Source of the DNA: an uncultured Bacilli bacterium
GTDB taxonomy: Bacteria; Bacillota_I; Bacilli_A; RF39; UBA660
Length of the DNA stretch: 64,000 bases
NCBI GenBank assembly: GCA_944350385.1
Contig: CALVOV010000002.1
Coordinates: 1 to 64,000 of the forward strand
Direction of reading: 5' to 3'
Shown here in pieces: positions 8,814 through 18,678 of this stretch. The translations under genes and the position numbers were made by a program. Position 1 is the first letter of the stretch. Every line of letters begins with the position of its first letter. The notes under the pieces are model-generated. The model was not told the origin of the DNA. It saw nothing but the letters and a program-made list of their open reading frames with translations, and made no database searches.

Positions 8814-9554
8814 TTATTTTTGTCTCCTCTTTAACTTAATTTTATTCAATTCATTTTTTACTTTTTTAAAAGTTTCCAAAAACTTATCTAATCTATGATC
8901 GTTGATTTTATCTAAATCCGGGAAGGATTTTAATAATCTAGTAGTAAGAACATTATAATTCTTTAAGTAATATAAAACTTCTCTCTTTATCTGTTCAGTA
9001 GCATCTTTACTAGTAATTTTCTTTAAATTAGTCTTTAAACCAAACATTATTCTTAAAGAAATCACAATATCAGTTAAAAATATAAATAATAAAATACTTG
9101 AAATAATTAATAATAAAAAATGCGGTATAAAATGAACAAAACTTTCAATAGCAGGATGAATTACCTTTACAATAAGTAAAGATCCAAAACCAAAAAGCAC
9201 ACCATTTTTTAAACAAACTCTTCCATTAATATTAAATTTTTTTTCTGAATAATCCCACCATCTAAGATGAAATATTTTTTCTAAAATTAAACTCGTTAAA
9301 TATTCCAAAACAGTACAATAAACCATACTCATTACAAATAAAGCTAATAAGTCAGTATTATATTTTTGTAATGTATAAATAATAATTAAAGCACCTGTAC
9401 CATAAATAGGTAAATATGGTCCAATAAGAAAACCTCTGTTATAAATAATTTTTTTAGAATTTATAGAGCAAAAGATAATTTCTGTAATATATCCAATAAA
9501 AGAATAAATTATAAAGAAAAAAAACACAAGCAGTATATTTTCCAAATATCTCAC
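8814..9554 (-). CDS. CmpB-family putative ABC-transporter type IV membrane protein
   Basis: The 246-residue protein has about five or six membrane segments in its first 180 residues and a charged, lysine-rich tail. Motifs such as NRGFLIGPYLPIYGTGAL, SVLEYLTS-like VLEYLTSLILE, and RWWDYSEKKFNINGRVCLKN match the family annotated as putative ABC-transporter type IV (CmpB). No ATPase gene lies beside it and the transport role of the family is not demonstrated. It stands alone between the ZIP transporter and the 208-residue gene. A weak hairpin with a T-run follows its stop codon. Confidence 0.85.
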   Translation of the reverse strand: MRYLENILLVFFFFIIYSFIGYITEIIFCSINSKKIIYNRGFLIGPYLPIYGTGALIIIYTLQKYNTDLLALFVMSMVYCTVLEYLTSLILEKIFHLRWWDYSEKKFNINGRVCLKNGVLFGFGSLLIVKVIHPAIESFVHFIPHFLLLIISSILLFIFLTDIVISLRIMFGLKTNLKKITSKDATEQIKREVLYYLKNYNVLTTRLLKSFPDLDKINDHRLDKFLETFKKVKNELNKIKLKRRQK

Positions 9555-9593
9555 CTCATTATAATTATATTACTCAATATATAAAAATAAAAT

Positions 9594-9615
9594 AAAAAGA
9601 ATGAATAAATCATTC
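9594..9615 (-). terminator. terminator after the ZIP transporter gene
   Basis: The minus-strand stem GAATGA/TCATTC with a five-base loop is followed by TTTTTATTTT. It includes the last codons of the transporter gene. Confidence 0.7.
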
Positions 9616-10383
9616 TCCTATTAAAAAAGCTATTAATAAAATTACTACTCCTATTACTACACCTATACGAGAAACTTTTTTATTTTTAGATTCTTTAATT
9701 CTTGGTAACAATTCCGAAAAAGCAATAAATATAAGCATACCTAATGTGATAGATAATAATATTCCTAATACAAGTGGTGAAATTTCTACTATATCAAAAA
9801 AGAATAATATTAAACCACCAACAAATGTTGATAATGAAACTAATATCAAGTTAATAGCAATCTTATATTTATTTGTATTACTTTGATATAGAGCCCCTGC
9901 TATAACCATACCTAATGGAATGTTATGAAATCCTACTCCTAAAGTTACTGCAACTCCTAAATTTGTACTAGTAATAATTGTTGAATATACTGCCATTCCT
10001 TCGATAATATTATGTAGTGCTAAAGCAAGTGAAGTAATAACTCCAATATGTACTAAATTATTATTATCACTTTTACTAGAATGTACATGATGATGCCCAT
10101 CATGATCATCATGATCTGGTATATAGTGATCAAGAAAATTAAGAATAACATAACCAATAATTGTAAATATTAAAGCTAATGCAATTTTACTCAAACCTAA
10201 ATGCTCATATATTTCAGGTAATAAATCAGTAATGATTAACGTAGAAATAACACCAAAAGCTAATCCTAAAGAAAAATCAACTACTTTTTCTTTTTTATTA
10301 ATAAGAAAAGCAATTAAAGCACCTAATAAAATAAATAAACCTAATAATAGAGTTGTAATTAAACCTATCTTTGCTTGTAACAT
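9610..10383 (-). CDS. ZIP-family divalent metal transporter
   Basis: The 257-residue transporter has about eight membrane segments. The fourth-segment signature is HNIIEGMAV and the fifth is HNIPLGMVIAGAL, which together supply the metal ligands of the binuclear ZIP centre. A cytoplasmic His/Asp loop (HDDHDGHHHVH) sits between segments three and four, as is usual in ZIP proteins. It most resembles ZupT/GufA-type importers of zinc, iron or manganese; the substrate is not decidable. The start is ATG 10383, six bases after AGGTG. It begins one base after the stop of the DUF368 gene, so the two are coupled. Confidence 0.92.
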   Translation of the reverse strand: MLQAKIGLITTLLLGLFILLGALIAFLINKKEKVVDFSLGLAFGVISTLIITDLLPEIYEHLGLSKIALALIFTIIGYVILNFLDHYIPDHDDHDGHHHVHSSKSDNNNLVHIGVITSLALALHNIIEGMAVYSTIITSTNLGVAVTLGVGFHNIPLGMVIAGALYQSNTNKYKIAINLILVSLSTFVGGLILFFFDIVEISPLVLGILLSITLGMLIFIAFSELLPRIKESKNKKVSRIGVVIGVVILLIAFLIGE

Positions 10384-10384
10384 A

Positions 10385-11221
10385 TTATTCACCTAACTTA
10401 TAGCCAATTACACTTCCAAGTGCAAATAGTATTATTCCTATAATAATTTCTATAATAGAAACTTTTACTCCAATAATTCCAACTGCTAAACCTATAACAC
10501 TGGCTATAATAAAACCTAAAATAGCATAATATGTAGGAACTTCATACTTTTTAAATAAATATTCAAGAATCTTTGCTATTAAAATAATTCCAATTAATAC
10601 TCCAAAACCAAATGGTACTAAAATAGATAGATTTGTTCCCAAATTGGCAAAATTAGTTATATCTCCAATAGTTGAAATAATTGGTTTATATGCTCCAAGC
10701 AACATTAATACAAAAGAACCACTAATTCCAGGAATAACCATACATCCTGCTGCTATCATTCCTATTAAAAATAATAAGATAGCCTTACTTAAATCCATAG
10801 TTGCCAAATTCATTTCACTAGAACCAACATTAGCAAAATTCATAAACATAATAATTAAAAAAGTAATTAAAAATAATACTAAATAATATGGCTTAACTTT
10901 TTCATTTTTAATATTTTTAGTAAGCAATGGAATTCCACCAATAATTAAACCTATAAAGAATAGAATGGTAGGAGCAGGATATCTATCCAAGCAAAAACTA
11001 ATTAGTTTACTCATTAATAAAATAGATAAAACAGCTCCAACACCAATAGGCAACAAATATAAAATACTCTTTTTGGGATTCTTAAAAAAGCCAGAAATAG
11101 AACCTATTAAATCCTCATATATTCCCATAGTCATAGCAATAGTACCTCCACTTACGCCAGGAATAATATTCGCAACACCTAAAAAGAATCCCCTAATTAT
11201 AAATAATAACTTATCTTTCAT
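10385..11221 (-). CDS. popT: DUF368 membrane protein, undecaprenyl-phosphate translocase PopT
   Basis: The 278-residue polytopic protein has the two DUF368 hallmarks: RGFFLGVANIIPGVSGGTIAM near the N-terminus and the related repeat MIAAGCMVIPGISGSFVLMLLGAY in the second half. Proteins of this family were identified as translocases returning the lipid carrier undecaprenyl phosphate to the inner face of the membrane for wall synthesis. The two PG-[IV]-SG loops reflect an internal inverted repeat. AGGAG lies before the ATG. The gene sits 12 bases after the pyrophosphatase gene and is coupled to the ZIP gene, so the three form one operon. Confidence 0.88.
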   Translation of the reverse strand: MKDKLLFIIRGFFLGVANIIPGVSGGTIAMTMGIYEDLIGSISGFFKNPKKSILYLLPIGVGAVLSILLMSKLISFCLDRYPAPTILFFIGLIIGGIPLLTKNIKNEKVKPYYLVLFLITFLIIMFMNFANVGSSEMNLATMDLSKAILLFLIGMIAAGCMVIPGISGSFVLMLLGAYKPIISTIGDITNFANLGTNLSILVPFGFGVLIGIILIAKILEYLFKKYEVPTYYAILGFIIASVIGLAVGIIGVKVSIIEIIIGIILFALGSVIGYKLGE

Positions 11222-11233
11222 TTTCTCTCCTCT

Positions 11234-12850
11234 TTATTCAAAAATTGGCATAATAACAGGTACAACATTTTTCTTACGTGAAACACAACCTTCAACAAAG
11301 AAACCTTCTTGAACATCTTTATCATCATAAGCCAATTTCATATATTTTTCACCTTTACTATTATAAATTACATAACTACCATTTTCGATAATATCTGTAA
11401 TATATAAACATAATAGTGGATATCCATTCTTTTCACACTCATTATCAAGTACTTTAACATAGTCATCAAGTTCTTTTTTCATTTCATCGAAATTCATAGT
11501 AAAGAATTGACCAACACCAAACTTTTTATCACCAACTGTAAATAGTTTGAAGTCATTATATAACACTTGTTCTTTAGTCATACCTTCAACACTAGTTCCC
11601 GCTTTTAACATTTCCATACCATATTTCTTATAATCAACACCAGCTATTTCTGCTAAATCTAAAACAGCTTTTTCATCAGTAGCAGTAGCTGTTGGACTCT
11701 TTAGAATTAAAGTATCAGATAAAATACCAGAAAGTAAAGCACCAGCTATATTTTTAGGTATCTTAACTCCTCTTTCCTTATACATTGTATAAATAATAGT
11801 ACATGTAGATCCAACAGCCATGTTACGATAATTTATTGGCTGTGTAGTACTTAAAGAACTTAAAGCATGGTGATCAAAAATTTCAACTATTTCAGCCTCA
11901 TTGATTCCCTCAGCACTCTGTAAAGGTTCATTATGATCAACCAAAATAACCCTCTTAGGATCTTTATTACTTAAATCACGAATCCTCAATAAACCTAAAC
12001 ATTTATTATCTTTATCAACGATAGGATAATTAGTATGTTGTAACTTTTCGTTTATCTCTAATACATTAGAAACAAAGTCTGTTTCCTCAAATTTAGTTGG
12101 TTCAAATGTTCTAATCATTGTTTTAATATAATTAGTCAAACCAATTAATTTAGCAATATGATAAGAATCATAAGGTGTTCTAATAACATTTACTCCATTT
12201 TTCTTTGCCAACTCTAAATGTTCATCTTTTATTTCAGAATCGCCAGAAAGAATCAATAATTTAACTTTCTTATTAATAGCATGTTCAATAACACTATGCC
12301 TATCTCCTACTATTAAAACAGTCTCCTCATTTAAATCAACTTTATTTATAAAAGTAGTACTTCTATAAGCAGCTACTAATAATTTACCAACTATTTCATC
12401 ATCAACTTTATTTAGTTCTTCACCCTTCAATACTTTCATAATATTAGCAAATGAAGTATAAAGATTTTCAATATTTTCATTAATCAAAGAACGTGATAAA
12501 TCTTTTAAAGTAACTAATCCTGACAATTCTTTATTTTTTTTGCATACAGGAAGTCCAGTAAGTTCTTCGTGTAGCATATATTGATATGCATCATAAATAC
12601 TAGCATTTTCGTCAATAATAAAATTTTTGTTGTAATCTACATCTTTAATTTGTAGCTTAACATCATTTAAATATTCAGGAGTCTTAAATTTAAAATACTT
12701 TAGTGCATAAGCAGTTTCTTTATTAACATCTCCTAAAATTCTAGGTTCAGTATCTTCACCTAATTTGTTTTTTAAATAAGATAAACCAATTGCAGACATT
12801 GTTGCATCCGTATCTGGTCTCTTATGTCCAAATATATATGTTTTATTCAT
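11234..12850 (-). CDS. family II Mn-dependent inorganic pyrophosphatase with CBS and DRTGG domains
   Basis: The 538-residue enzyme hydrolyses pyrophosphate. The DHH domain begins with GHKRPDTDAT (metal ligands His9, Asp13, Asp15), and after the insertion it continues with VDHNE and the DHH motif EIFDHH. The C-terminal DHHA2 domain carries the substrate-binding RKK near the end (VSRKKNVVP). Between them lies a CBS pair with a DRTGG domain (about residues 70-300), the nucleotide-sensing insert of clostridial CBS-PPases that are inhibited by AMP/ADP and activated by diadenosine polyphosphates. It is the first gene of the operon with popT and the ZIP transporter. The metal-dependent enzyme and a metal importer share a transcript. 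Confidence 0.93.
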   Translation of the reverse strand: MNKTYIFGHKRPDTDATMSAIGLSYLKNKLGEDTEPRILGDVNKETAYALKYFKFKTPEYLNDVKLQIKDVDYNKNFIIDENASIYDAYQYMLHEELTGLPVCKKNKELSGLVTLKDLSRSLINENIENLYTSFANIMKVLKGEELNKVDDEIVGKLLVAAYRSTTFINKVDLNEETVLIVGDRHSVIEHAINKKVKLLILSGDSEIKDEHLELAKKNGVNVIRTPYDSYHIAKLIGLTNYIKTMIRTFEPTKFEETDFVSNVLEINEKLQHTNYPIVDKDNKCLGLLRIRDLSNKDPKRVILVDHNEPLQSAEGINEAEIVEIFDHHALSSLSTTQPINYRNMAVGSTCTIIYTMYKERGVKIPKNIAGALLSGILSDTLILKSPTATATDEKAVLDLAEIAGVDYKKYGMEMLKAGTSVEGMTKEQVLYNDFKLFTVGDKKFGVGQFFTMNFDEMKKELDDYVKVLDNECEKNGYPLLCLYITDIIENGSYVIYNSKGEKYMKLAYDDKDVQEGFFVEGCVSRKKNVVPVIMPIFE

Positions 12851-12874
12851 TGGGTTTTCCTTCTTTCTTGCTAA

Positions 12875-12884
12875 AGTATACCAT
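12875..12884 (-). promoter_or_regulatory. extended -10 promoter of the pyrophosphatase-popT-ZIP operon
   Basis: The minus strand reads TGG-TATACT about 25 bases before the pyrophosphatase start. No good -35 box is visible, in keeping with an extended -10 promoter. Confidence 0.4.
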
Positions 12885-12895
12885 AAAAAGGCAAT

Positions 12896-12919
12896 AAAAA
12901 AAAGAGAAAACTCTCTTTT
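12896..12919 (-). terminator. terminator after the HD-domain protein gene
   Basis: The minus-strand stem AAAAGAG/CTCTTTT is followed by a run of eight Ts, 15 bases after the stop codon. Confidence 0.7.
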
Positions 12920-12935
12920 AATATATATTTCAACA

Positions 12936-13436
12936 TTATTTCATAAAACGAGCTGAATTAATAAGTAATAAAAATAAAAAAGTAGTAGCAGCACGCATTT
13001 CTTTACGAAGACTATAAATTTTTTCATAAATAGCAGCAAAGTCATCAACTAAATCAACAATCCAACTTTCTAGATAACGTGGTGGCTTAGGAACAATAGG
13101 AAACATATGTGTTAAAATAATATCCTTTTGCATATCACTTAAAATATAATATTTAGAAGCATTTTTATAGGCAAACATTGGGTGCTTAACTAATCTTTGT
13201 ACAATATTCTTATCTTTTACTTCATCAATAAAGAAATCATGTAATAAAGCAGCTATAGTGACGTCTACATAATTTAATCTTAATAACTTAGTGACAAAAT
13301 AAGAATAATAAGCAACACGAACACAATGATCTAGTCTAGTAATACCATGATGTCTTATCGTATCTAATTTTTTAAAATGACTATTTTCCATTATAGGTTG
13401 TATAATTTGAAAAAATTCATCGTTATATCTATTCAT
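12936..13436 (-). CDS. HD-domain hydrolase-like protein
   Basis: This 166-residue protein has the HD metal site: His in TRLDHCVRVA, His-Asp in ALLHDFF, and a later Asp in LVDDFAAIYE. HD proteins of this size are usually metal-dependent phosphohydrolases acting on nucleotides or similar substrates; the substrate here is unknown. The start is set at ATG 13436. Upstream in-frame codons overlap a plausible promoter (TTGGTT, 17 bases, TATGAT on the minus strand), so longer versions are unlikely. It is a separate transcript from dnaB, which ends in its own terminator just upstream. Confidence 0.78.
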   Translation of the reverse strand: MNRYNDEFFQIIQPIMENSHFKKLDTIRHHGITRLDHCVRVAYYSYFVTKLLRLNYVDVTIAALLHDFFIDEVKDKNIVQRLVKHPMFAYKNASKYYILSDMQKDIILTHMFPIVPKPPRYLESWIVDLVDDFAAIYEKIYSLRKEMRAATTFLFLLLINSARFMK

Positions 13437-13501
13437 ATAATCAGCTCTTTCTAAACACACATATAAGTTTATCATATATAAACGAAGAATAACAACCAAA
13501 T

Positions 13502-13536
13502 AAAAAAGACCTTTACAGTTTTAGACAAGGTCTTTT
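13502..13536 (-). terminator. terminator of dnaB
   Basis: The ten-base stem AAAAGACCTT/AAGGTCTTTT (loop of 13 bases) is followed by Ts on the minus strand. The first arm lies inside the last dnaB codons. Confidence 0.75.
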
Positions 13537-14828
13537 AGTATTTCATCAAGCTCTAAAGCTTCTTCATCGTTAATTTCAGCCTTAGTATCGTTATCAAACC
13601 ATGCTGGTATATCATTTTTATCTTTATTATTCGAAATTTTTTGATTTTCCTTCTTAGAATCATTAAATAATTTTTTAGTATTCTTATGTTCTTTCTCAGT
13701 TATTCTCATTGCTTCTTCAACAGTTTCAATATTTAATCTCTTCCACTGACCTGCTATTGTCTCAATATAATTTTTATTTAACTTCTCACCATTTAACTTC
13801 AAAACATAAGCGATTAAAACATTAACAACACCAGGATTAAATTTTTGATCAACCAATAAATTTTCAATTAACCTCTTATCTCTATTAGTTGGTTCTGCAC
13901 CTTTATACTTAGCTCTCAAAAACTGATATGGAGTTAAATTTTCAAAAGCATATATTAATCTACCTCGCTTAGAATTATCTCCATTAGGCTGCTTCAAATA
14001 TGAAGGTTGTTTATTATAAATCAAAGTAGGCAAATTACCATTATTTTCAAATTGATAGTAATCACGACAACTTTTGCGCAATTTATTCTTATCAATTAAT
14101 CCTTTTTCATTAATAGAATCACGTACTAATCCTTGCATATCTAAAGTCTTAAGATTATAGGTAAAACTTAATGAATTAATCAATTGACGAGTATCTTCAT
14201 TAAAACAACGCTCATTCAAATTAGATTCAGGAATAGATGAGATAAGTAAATTAAAATCAATTCCTTTATTTAAAATAATATTATTAGAATCTCTTTTTGT
14301 AATATCTTCATCAATTTCTAAAATAGTACCACGCACTGAAGTAAACACCTCATCAAAAGAAGCTGTTATATCATCATAATCTTTCAAATTGATTTTAGGT
14401 AATTTAAACATATTTAATAACTTATCATATTCTTTTTTGCCAACATTATTAAATAAAACAATATTTAAAATTGGATGATTAAAAAAGTCTCGAGCACTCA
14501 TTGGTGAATATAATAAATAAACATAATTATTAACAGAACCTTTTTTTAAATAAGATTTCAATAAACCAACAGCTTCCAATTTCTCTCTAGCAATCAAAAT
14601 ATCTTCTAATTTTAATTGCATAGTAGACATTAAATGATGATGGGTTAGCTCATCACTTATAATCTGTAACTTATCTAAATCATCAACTAAAGTATAATAC
14701 AAAGAAACAGCCGCAAATCCAATAATTGGTTGATACAACATACTAATAATTTTAAAGTCACTATCATTAATAACAGTCTTATTAATTACTATATATGTAT
14801 CAGCTGGTAAAATCGTTAAATTACTCAC
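13521..14828 (-). CDS. dnaB: replication initiation protein DnaB (Bacillus-type helicase loader component)
   Basis: The 435-residue protein matches the DnaB/DnaD family of Firmicute primosome proteins, not the DnaB replicative helicase. It has an N-terminal winged-helix-like domain (TILPADTYIVINK to about residue 110). A C-terminal DnaD-like domain holds FENLTPYQFLRAKYKG and the diagnostic YIETIAGQWKR. An acidic tail follows. In Bacillus it loads the helicase at oriC with DnaD and DnaI. The start is GTG 14828, six bases after AGGTG. The partner dnaI is about 38 kb away, whereas in Bacillus the two are adjacent. Confidence 0.88.
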   Translation of the reverse strand: MSNLTILPADTYIVINKTVINDSDFKIISMLYQPIIGFAAVSLYYTLVDDLDKLQIISDELTHHHLMSTMQLKLEDILIAREKLEAVGLLKSYLKKGSVNNYVYLLYSPMSARDFFNHPILNIVLFNNVGKKEYDKLLNMFKLPKINLKDYDDITASFDEVFTSVRGTILEIDEDITKRDSNNIILNKGIDFNLLISSIPESNLNERCFNEDTRQLINSLSFTYNLKTLDMQGLVRDSINEKGLIDKNKLRKSCRDYYQFENNGNLPTLIYNKQPSYLKQPNGDNSKRGRLIYAFENLTPYQFLRAKYKGAEPTNRDKRLIENLLVDQKFNPGVVNVLIAYVLKLNGEKLNKNYIETIAGQWKRLNIETVEEAMRITEKEHKNTKKLFNDSKKENQKISNNKDKNDIPAWFDNDTKAEINDEEALELDEILKDLV

Positions 14829-14861
14829 TCTAATCACCTGCCAAATATAGTACATCAATTA

Positions 14862-14889
14862 AGAAAAAAAAGAAAGTTATTCTTTCTTT
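14862..14889 (-). terminator. terminator after the prepilin peptidase gene
   Basis: The minus-strand stem AAAGAAAG/CTTTCTTT with a five-base loop runs into a T-rich tract just after the stop codon. Confidence 0.65.
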
Positions 14890-14893
14890 AAAT

Positions 14894-15649
14894 TCAAATT
14901 ATTTGTAAAAGAGTTATACTATCTAATTGTATAAAATATAACAATGCTAACGAAAGTAATAAGAAAGGTCCAAAAGGTATAATACTTTCTTTTTTGGTAT
15001 ACATAAAAAATAAAGAAATTGGTAAAGCAATAATACTGCTAATAAAGATAGAAAATAATCCAACTATTGGACCCAAAATAAGTCCAAAAGTAAACATCAT
15101 TTTAATATCTCCCCCACCTAAACTTTCTCTTTGAAAAATACTATTACCAAAAAGCATAATAAGATACATAACCACAAATAGAAAAATTCCGCCACCAATA
15201 TGTAAAAACATAGCTTTTAATCCTTCATTAAAAAAGATTAAAAGAATAAAATAAAGATTGAAAGAAATTAAAACTTCATCAGGAATTATAAAATATGTTA
15301 AATCACTTACTACTACAATCATAAGTAAAGAAACTATTCCAAGAGCTATAAACAATTCATATGAAAAACCAAATATTGCATATGAGAAAGTAAATAGTAA
15401 GCCAGTAAAAACCTCATTTATCATTTTCAAAGAATCAAGTCTCGCATTACACATAGAACAACGTCCACTACAAGCAAAATAAGATAAAAGAGGTATTTTC
15501 TCATACCATGGAAATTGATAACCGCAATGAGAACATCTTTCTTTTTTTAAAATTTTCTCATTATTTGGTAAATGTTTACCAATTTTATGCCATATCGAAC
15601 CAAAAAAAACACCAACAAAGAAGAAAACAAACATATATGATAAAGACAT
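14894..15649 (-). CDS. type IV prepilin peptidase (A24 aspartic protease)
   Basis: The 251-residue multi-pass membrane peptidase has a cytoplasmic zinc ribbon with two CxxC pairs (CSHCGY and CSMCNA, residues ~40-68). The two catalytic aspartates lie in VVSDLTYFIIPDEV and GGGDIKMM. It cleaves, and in two-domain forms also N-methylates, the leader of type IV pilins or competence pseudopilins. It begins about ten bases after the PilC-like gene and has AGGAG before its ATG, so the two are one operon. No pilin gene is in the window. ComC-type competence use is likely because comEA/comEC are encoded elsewhere in the window. Confidence 0.92.
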   Translation of the reverse strand: MSLSYMFVFFFVGVFFGSIWHKIGKHLPNNEKILKKERCSHCGYQFPWYEKIPLLSYFACSGRCSMCNARLDSLKMINEVFTGLLFTFSYAIFGFSYELFIALGIVSLLMIVVVSDLTYFIIPDEVLISFNLYFILLIFFNEGLKAMFLHIGGGIFLFVVMYLIMLFGNSIFQRESLGGGDIKMMFTFGLILGPIVGLFSIFISSIIALPISLFFMYTKKESIIPFGPFLLLSLALLYFIQLDSITLLQII

Positions 15650-15657
15650 ATAAACTC

Positions 15658-17100
15658 CTATTGAACAGTATCGTAAATAGCAAACATCGGTTGTACAATA
15701 GAAATCAAAATAATACCAACAACAACTGCTAAGAAAACAATAAGTAATGGTTCGATTAAACTCTTCATCTGATCAATAATATTTTTATGTAAACGTTGGA
15801 AGTGACTAGCAACTTTCTCCATCATAGCACCTAATTGACCAGTGTTTTCACCAGTAACAATCATTTCATAAGCTACTACTGGAATGGCCCACTCACCTCT
15901 AAATGCACTAGAAATAGTTTCACCTTTACCTAAATTAACTAGTGTTTTATTAATAATTCCAATATAAATTTCATTTGTAGTAATCTTAGATAAAATTTCC
16001 ATAGAATCAGTAATAAATACTCCATGATTAATTAAAGAAGCAAATGTTTTAGTAAAGTTAGCAACTTCATTATAAATTATAATATTACCAAAAACAGGTA
16101 AATGCATCATTACTGATTGAACAGCAGTTCTGAAACTTTTAACTTTTTTATATAAGTAAATGAAAACACCAACAAAAAGTACAACACCAACAATTAAGAA
16201 TATATAATTTTCTATAATAAAATTAGAAATATTCAAAATTGTTTGTGTAAGAGCTGGTAATGATGCTCCTTGATCAGCAAACAAACTAGAAAATTGAGGA
16301 ACCAAATAAGTAAGCATAAATATCAAAACTGCAAAAGCAAGTGTTAGTACAACAACAGGATAAGTCATCGCACTCTTCATCTGTTTTCTTGTACTATCCA
16401 TAGAAGTATAGTACTCAGACATATCATCCAAAATAGAAGCTAAGTCTCCAGTCATTTCAGCAGTCTTTACCATATTTATCAATAACTTAGGAAAATAATC
16501 ACCTTGAACTTCTAAAGCATCGGAAAAATTTTCTCCTTTTAGTAATTCATAAACTATTTGACTAAAATTTTTCTTAACCTCTTTTTTAGTTGATTGCTTA
16601 GATAAAATTTTAACAGAATCAACTAAAGGTATACCAGCACGAATATAAGTAGATAATTGAGTTAAGGCAAATGATAAATCACCAGCGCTAATATGATTAC
16701 CAAAATTAATATCAATATCACCTTTACTACGTGGATGAACATCAAGTACTTCATAATCTAATTGTGTTAAAAAATTTCTTGCATCTTCAACAGATTCAGC
16801 ATTAATAGTACTAGTTTCTTTTTTACCAAGAGAATTAATAATAGTATATTTAAATCCAGTTAAAGCGTTTCTTTCTCTCTTAACCCCACTTTTATCAATT
16901 ACTGATTTAATGCTATTTAACTCATCAACAGATGGAGTATTTATATCCTGATTATTCAAAGAATCTTTTTGCTTTAATTTTTTCTTATCTTTTACCTCTA
17001 AAAGTTTATCTCCAGTTTTATGCAATAAACTACTTGGAATATTTAAAACTTTATGTACTATATGATAAACAAAAATAAAAGGTTTAAGAACAAACTCCAT
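15658..17100 (-). CDS. PilC/GspF/ComGB-type inner-membrane platform protein
   Basis: The 480-residue protein has two tandem GspF domains (about 140-265 and 345-470), each ending in membrane segments. Motifs include LTQLSTYIRAGIPLVDSV in the first repeat and FTKTFASLINHGV in the second, with TGENTGQLG before the C-terminal helix. A lysine-rich extension of about 60 residues precedes the N-terminal domain; it starts with a hydrophobic stretch (FVLKPFIFVYHIVHKVL). The protein would hold the pilus or pseudopilus assembly motor. The ATPase and pilins are not in the window. AGGAGG before the start and a promoter-like TTAAAA...TACAAT upstream make it the first gene of the pair. Confidence 0.92.
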   Translation of the reverse strand: MEFVLKPFIFVYHIVHKVLNIPSSLLHKTGDKLLEVKDKKKLKQKDSLNNQDINTPSVDELNSIKSVIDKSGVKRERNALTGFKYTIINSLGKKETSTINAESVEDARNFLTQLDYEVLDVHPRSKGDIDINFGNHISAGDLSFALTQLSTYIRAGIPLVDSVKILSKQSTKKEVKKNFSQIVYELLKGENFSDALEVQGDYFPKLLINMVKTAEMTGDLASILDDMSEYYTSMDSTRKQMKSAMTYPVVVLTLAFAVLIFMLTYLVPQFSSLFADQGASLPALTQTILNISNFIIENYIFLIVGVVLFVGVFIYLYKKVKSFRTAVQSVMMHLPVFGNIIIYNEVANFTKTFASLINHGVFITDSMEILSKITTNEIYIGIINKTLVNLGKGETISSAFRGEWAIPVVAYEMIVTGENTGQLGAMMEKVASHFQRLHKNIIDQMKSLIEPLLIVFLAVVVGIILISIVQPMFAIYDTVQ

Positions 17101-17211
17101 AATCTAGCCTCCTCATTATTCTATTTAATTGTAGCATACCATAAAAGAATTTTAAATATTTAAATTAACTTTTTAAAGATTTTTTCATAAAATAAAATAA
17201 GAGGTGATGAT

Positions 17212-17484
17212 ATGTATCCTAATAACTATATTAAACCAAATTTATTTAATTCAATAAAAAATATCGGTTGGTCAGGTATATTAGATGGAACTCAAAAAAC
17301 ACTAGGTGTAATCAATCAAGCTATTCCTATTGTCTACCAAGTAAAGCCAATAATTTCTAATGTTAAATCAATGTTTAGAATAGCTAATGCAGTAAATCAA
17401 CCTGATAGGACTAATAACCTAACTCAACCATCATCCTCAAGCACTACAAAAACGTACTCAAATAATCCAGTATTTTATTTATAA
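17212..17484 (+). CDS. small YqfQ/VrrA-like protein
   Basis: This 90-residue protein has an N-terminal region and a central amphipathic stretch (TQKTLGVINQAIPIVYQVKPIISNV) like the YqfQ/VrrA family of Firmicutes. A Ser/Thr/Asn-rich tail follows. In Bacillus, YqfQ is a poorly characterised, spore-associated small protein. Here AGAGGTGATGAT precedes the ATG, and the gene stands alone on the plus strand between pilC and tgt, closed by a strong shared terminator. Function is unknown. Confidence 0.72.
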   Translation: MYPNNYIKPNLFNSIKNIGWSGILDGTQKTLGVINQAIPIVYQVKPIISNVKSMFRIANAVNQPDRTNNLTQPSSSSTTKTYSNNPVFYL

Positions 17485-18678
<1,194 letters not shown>

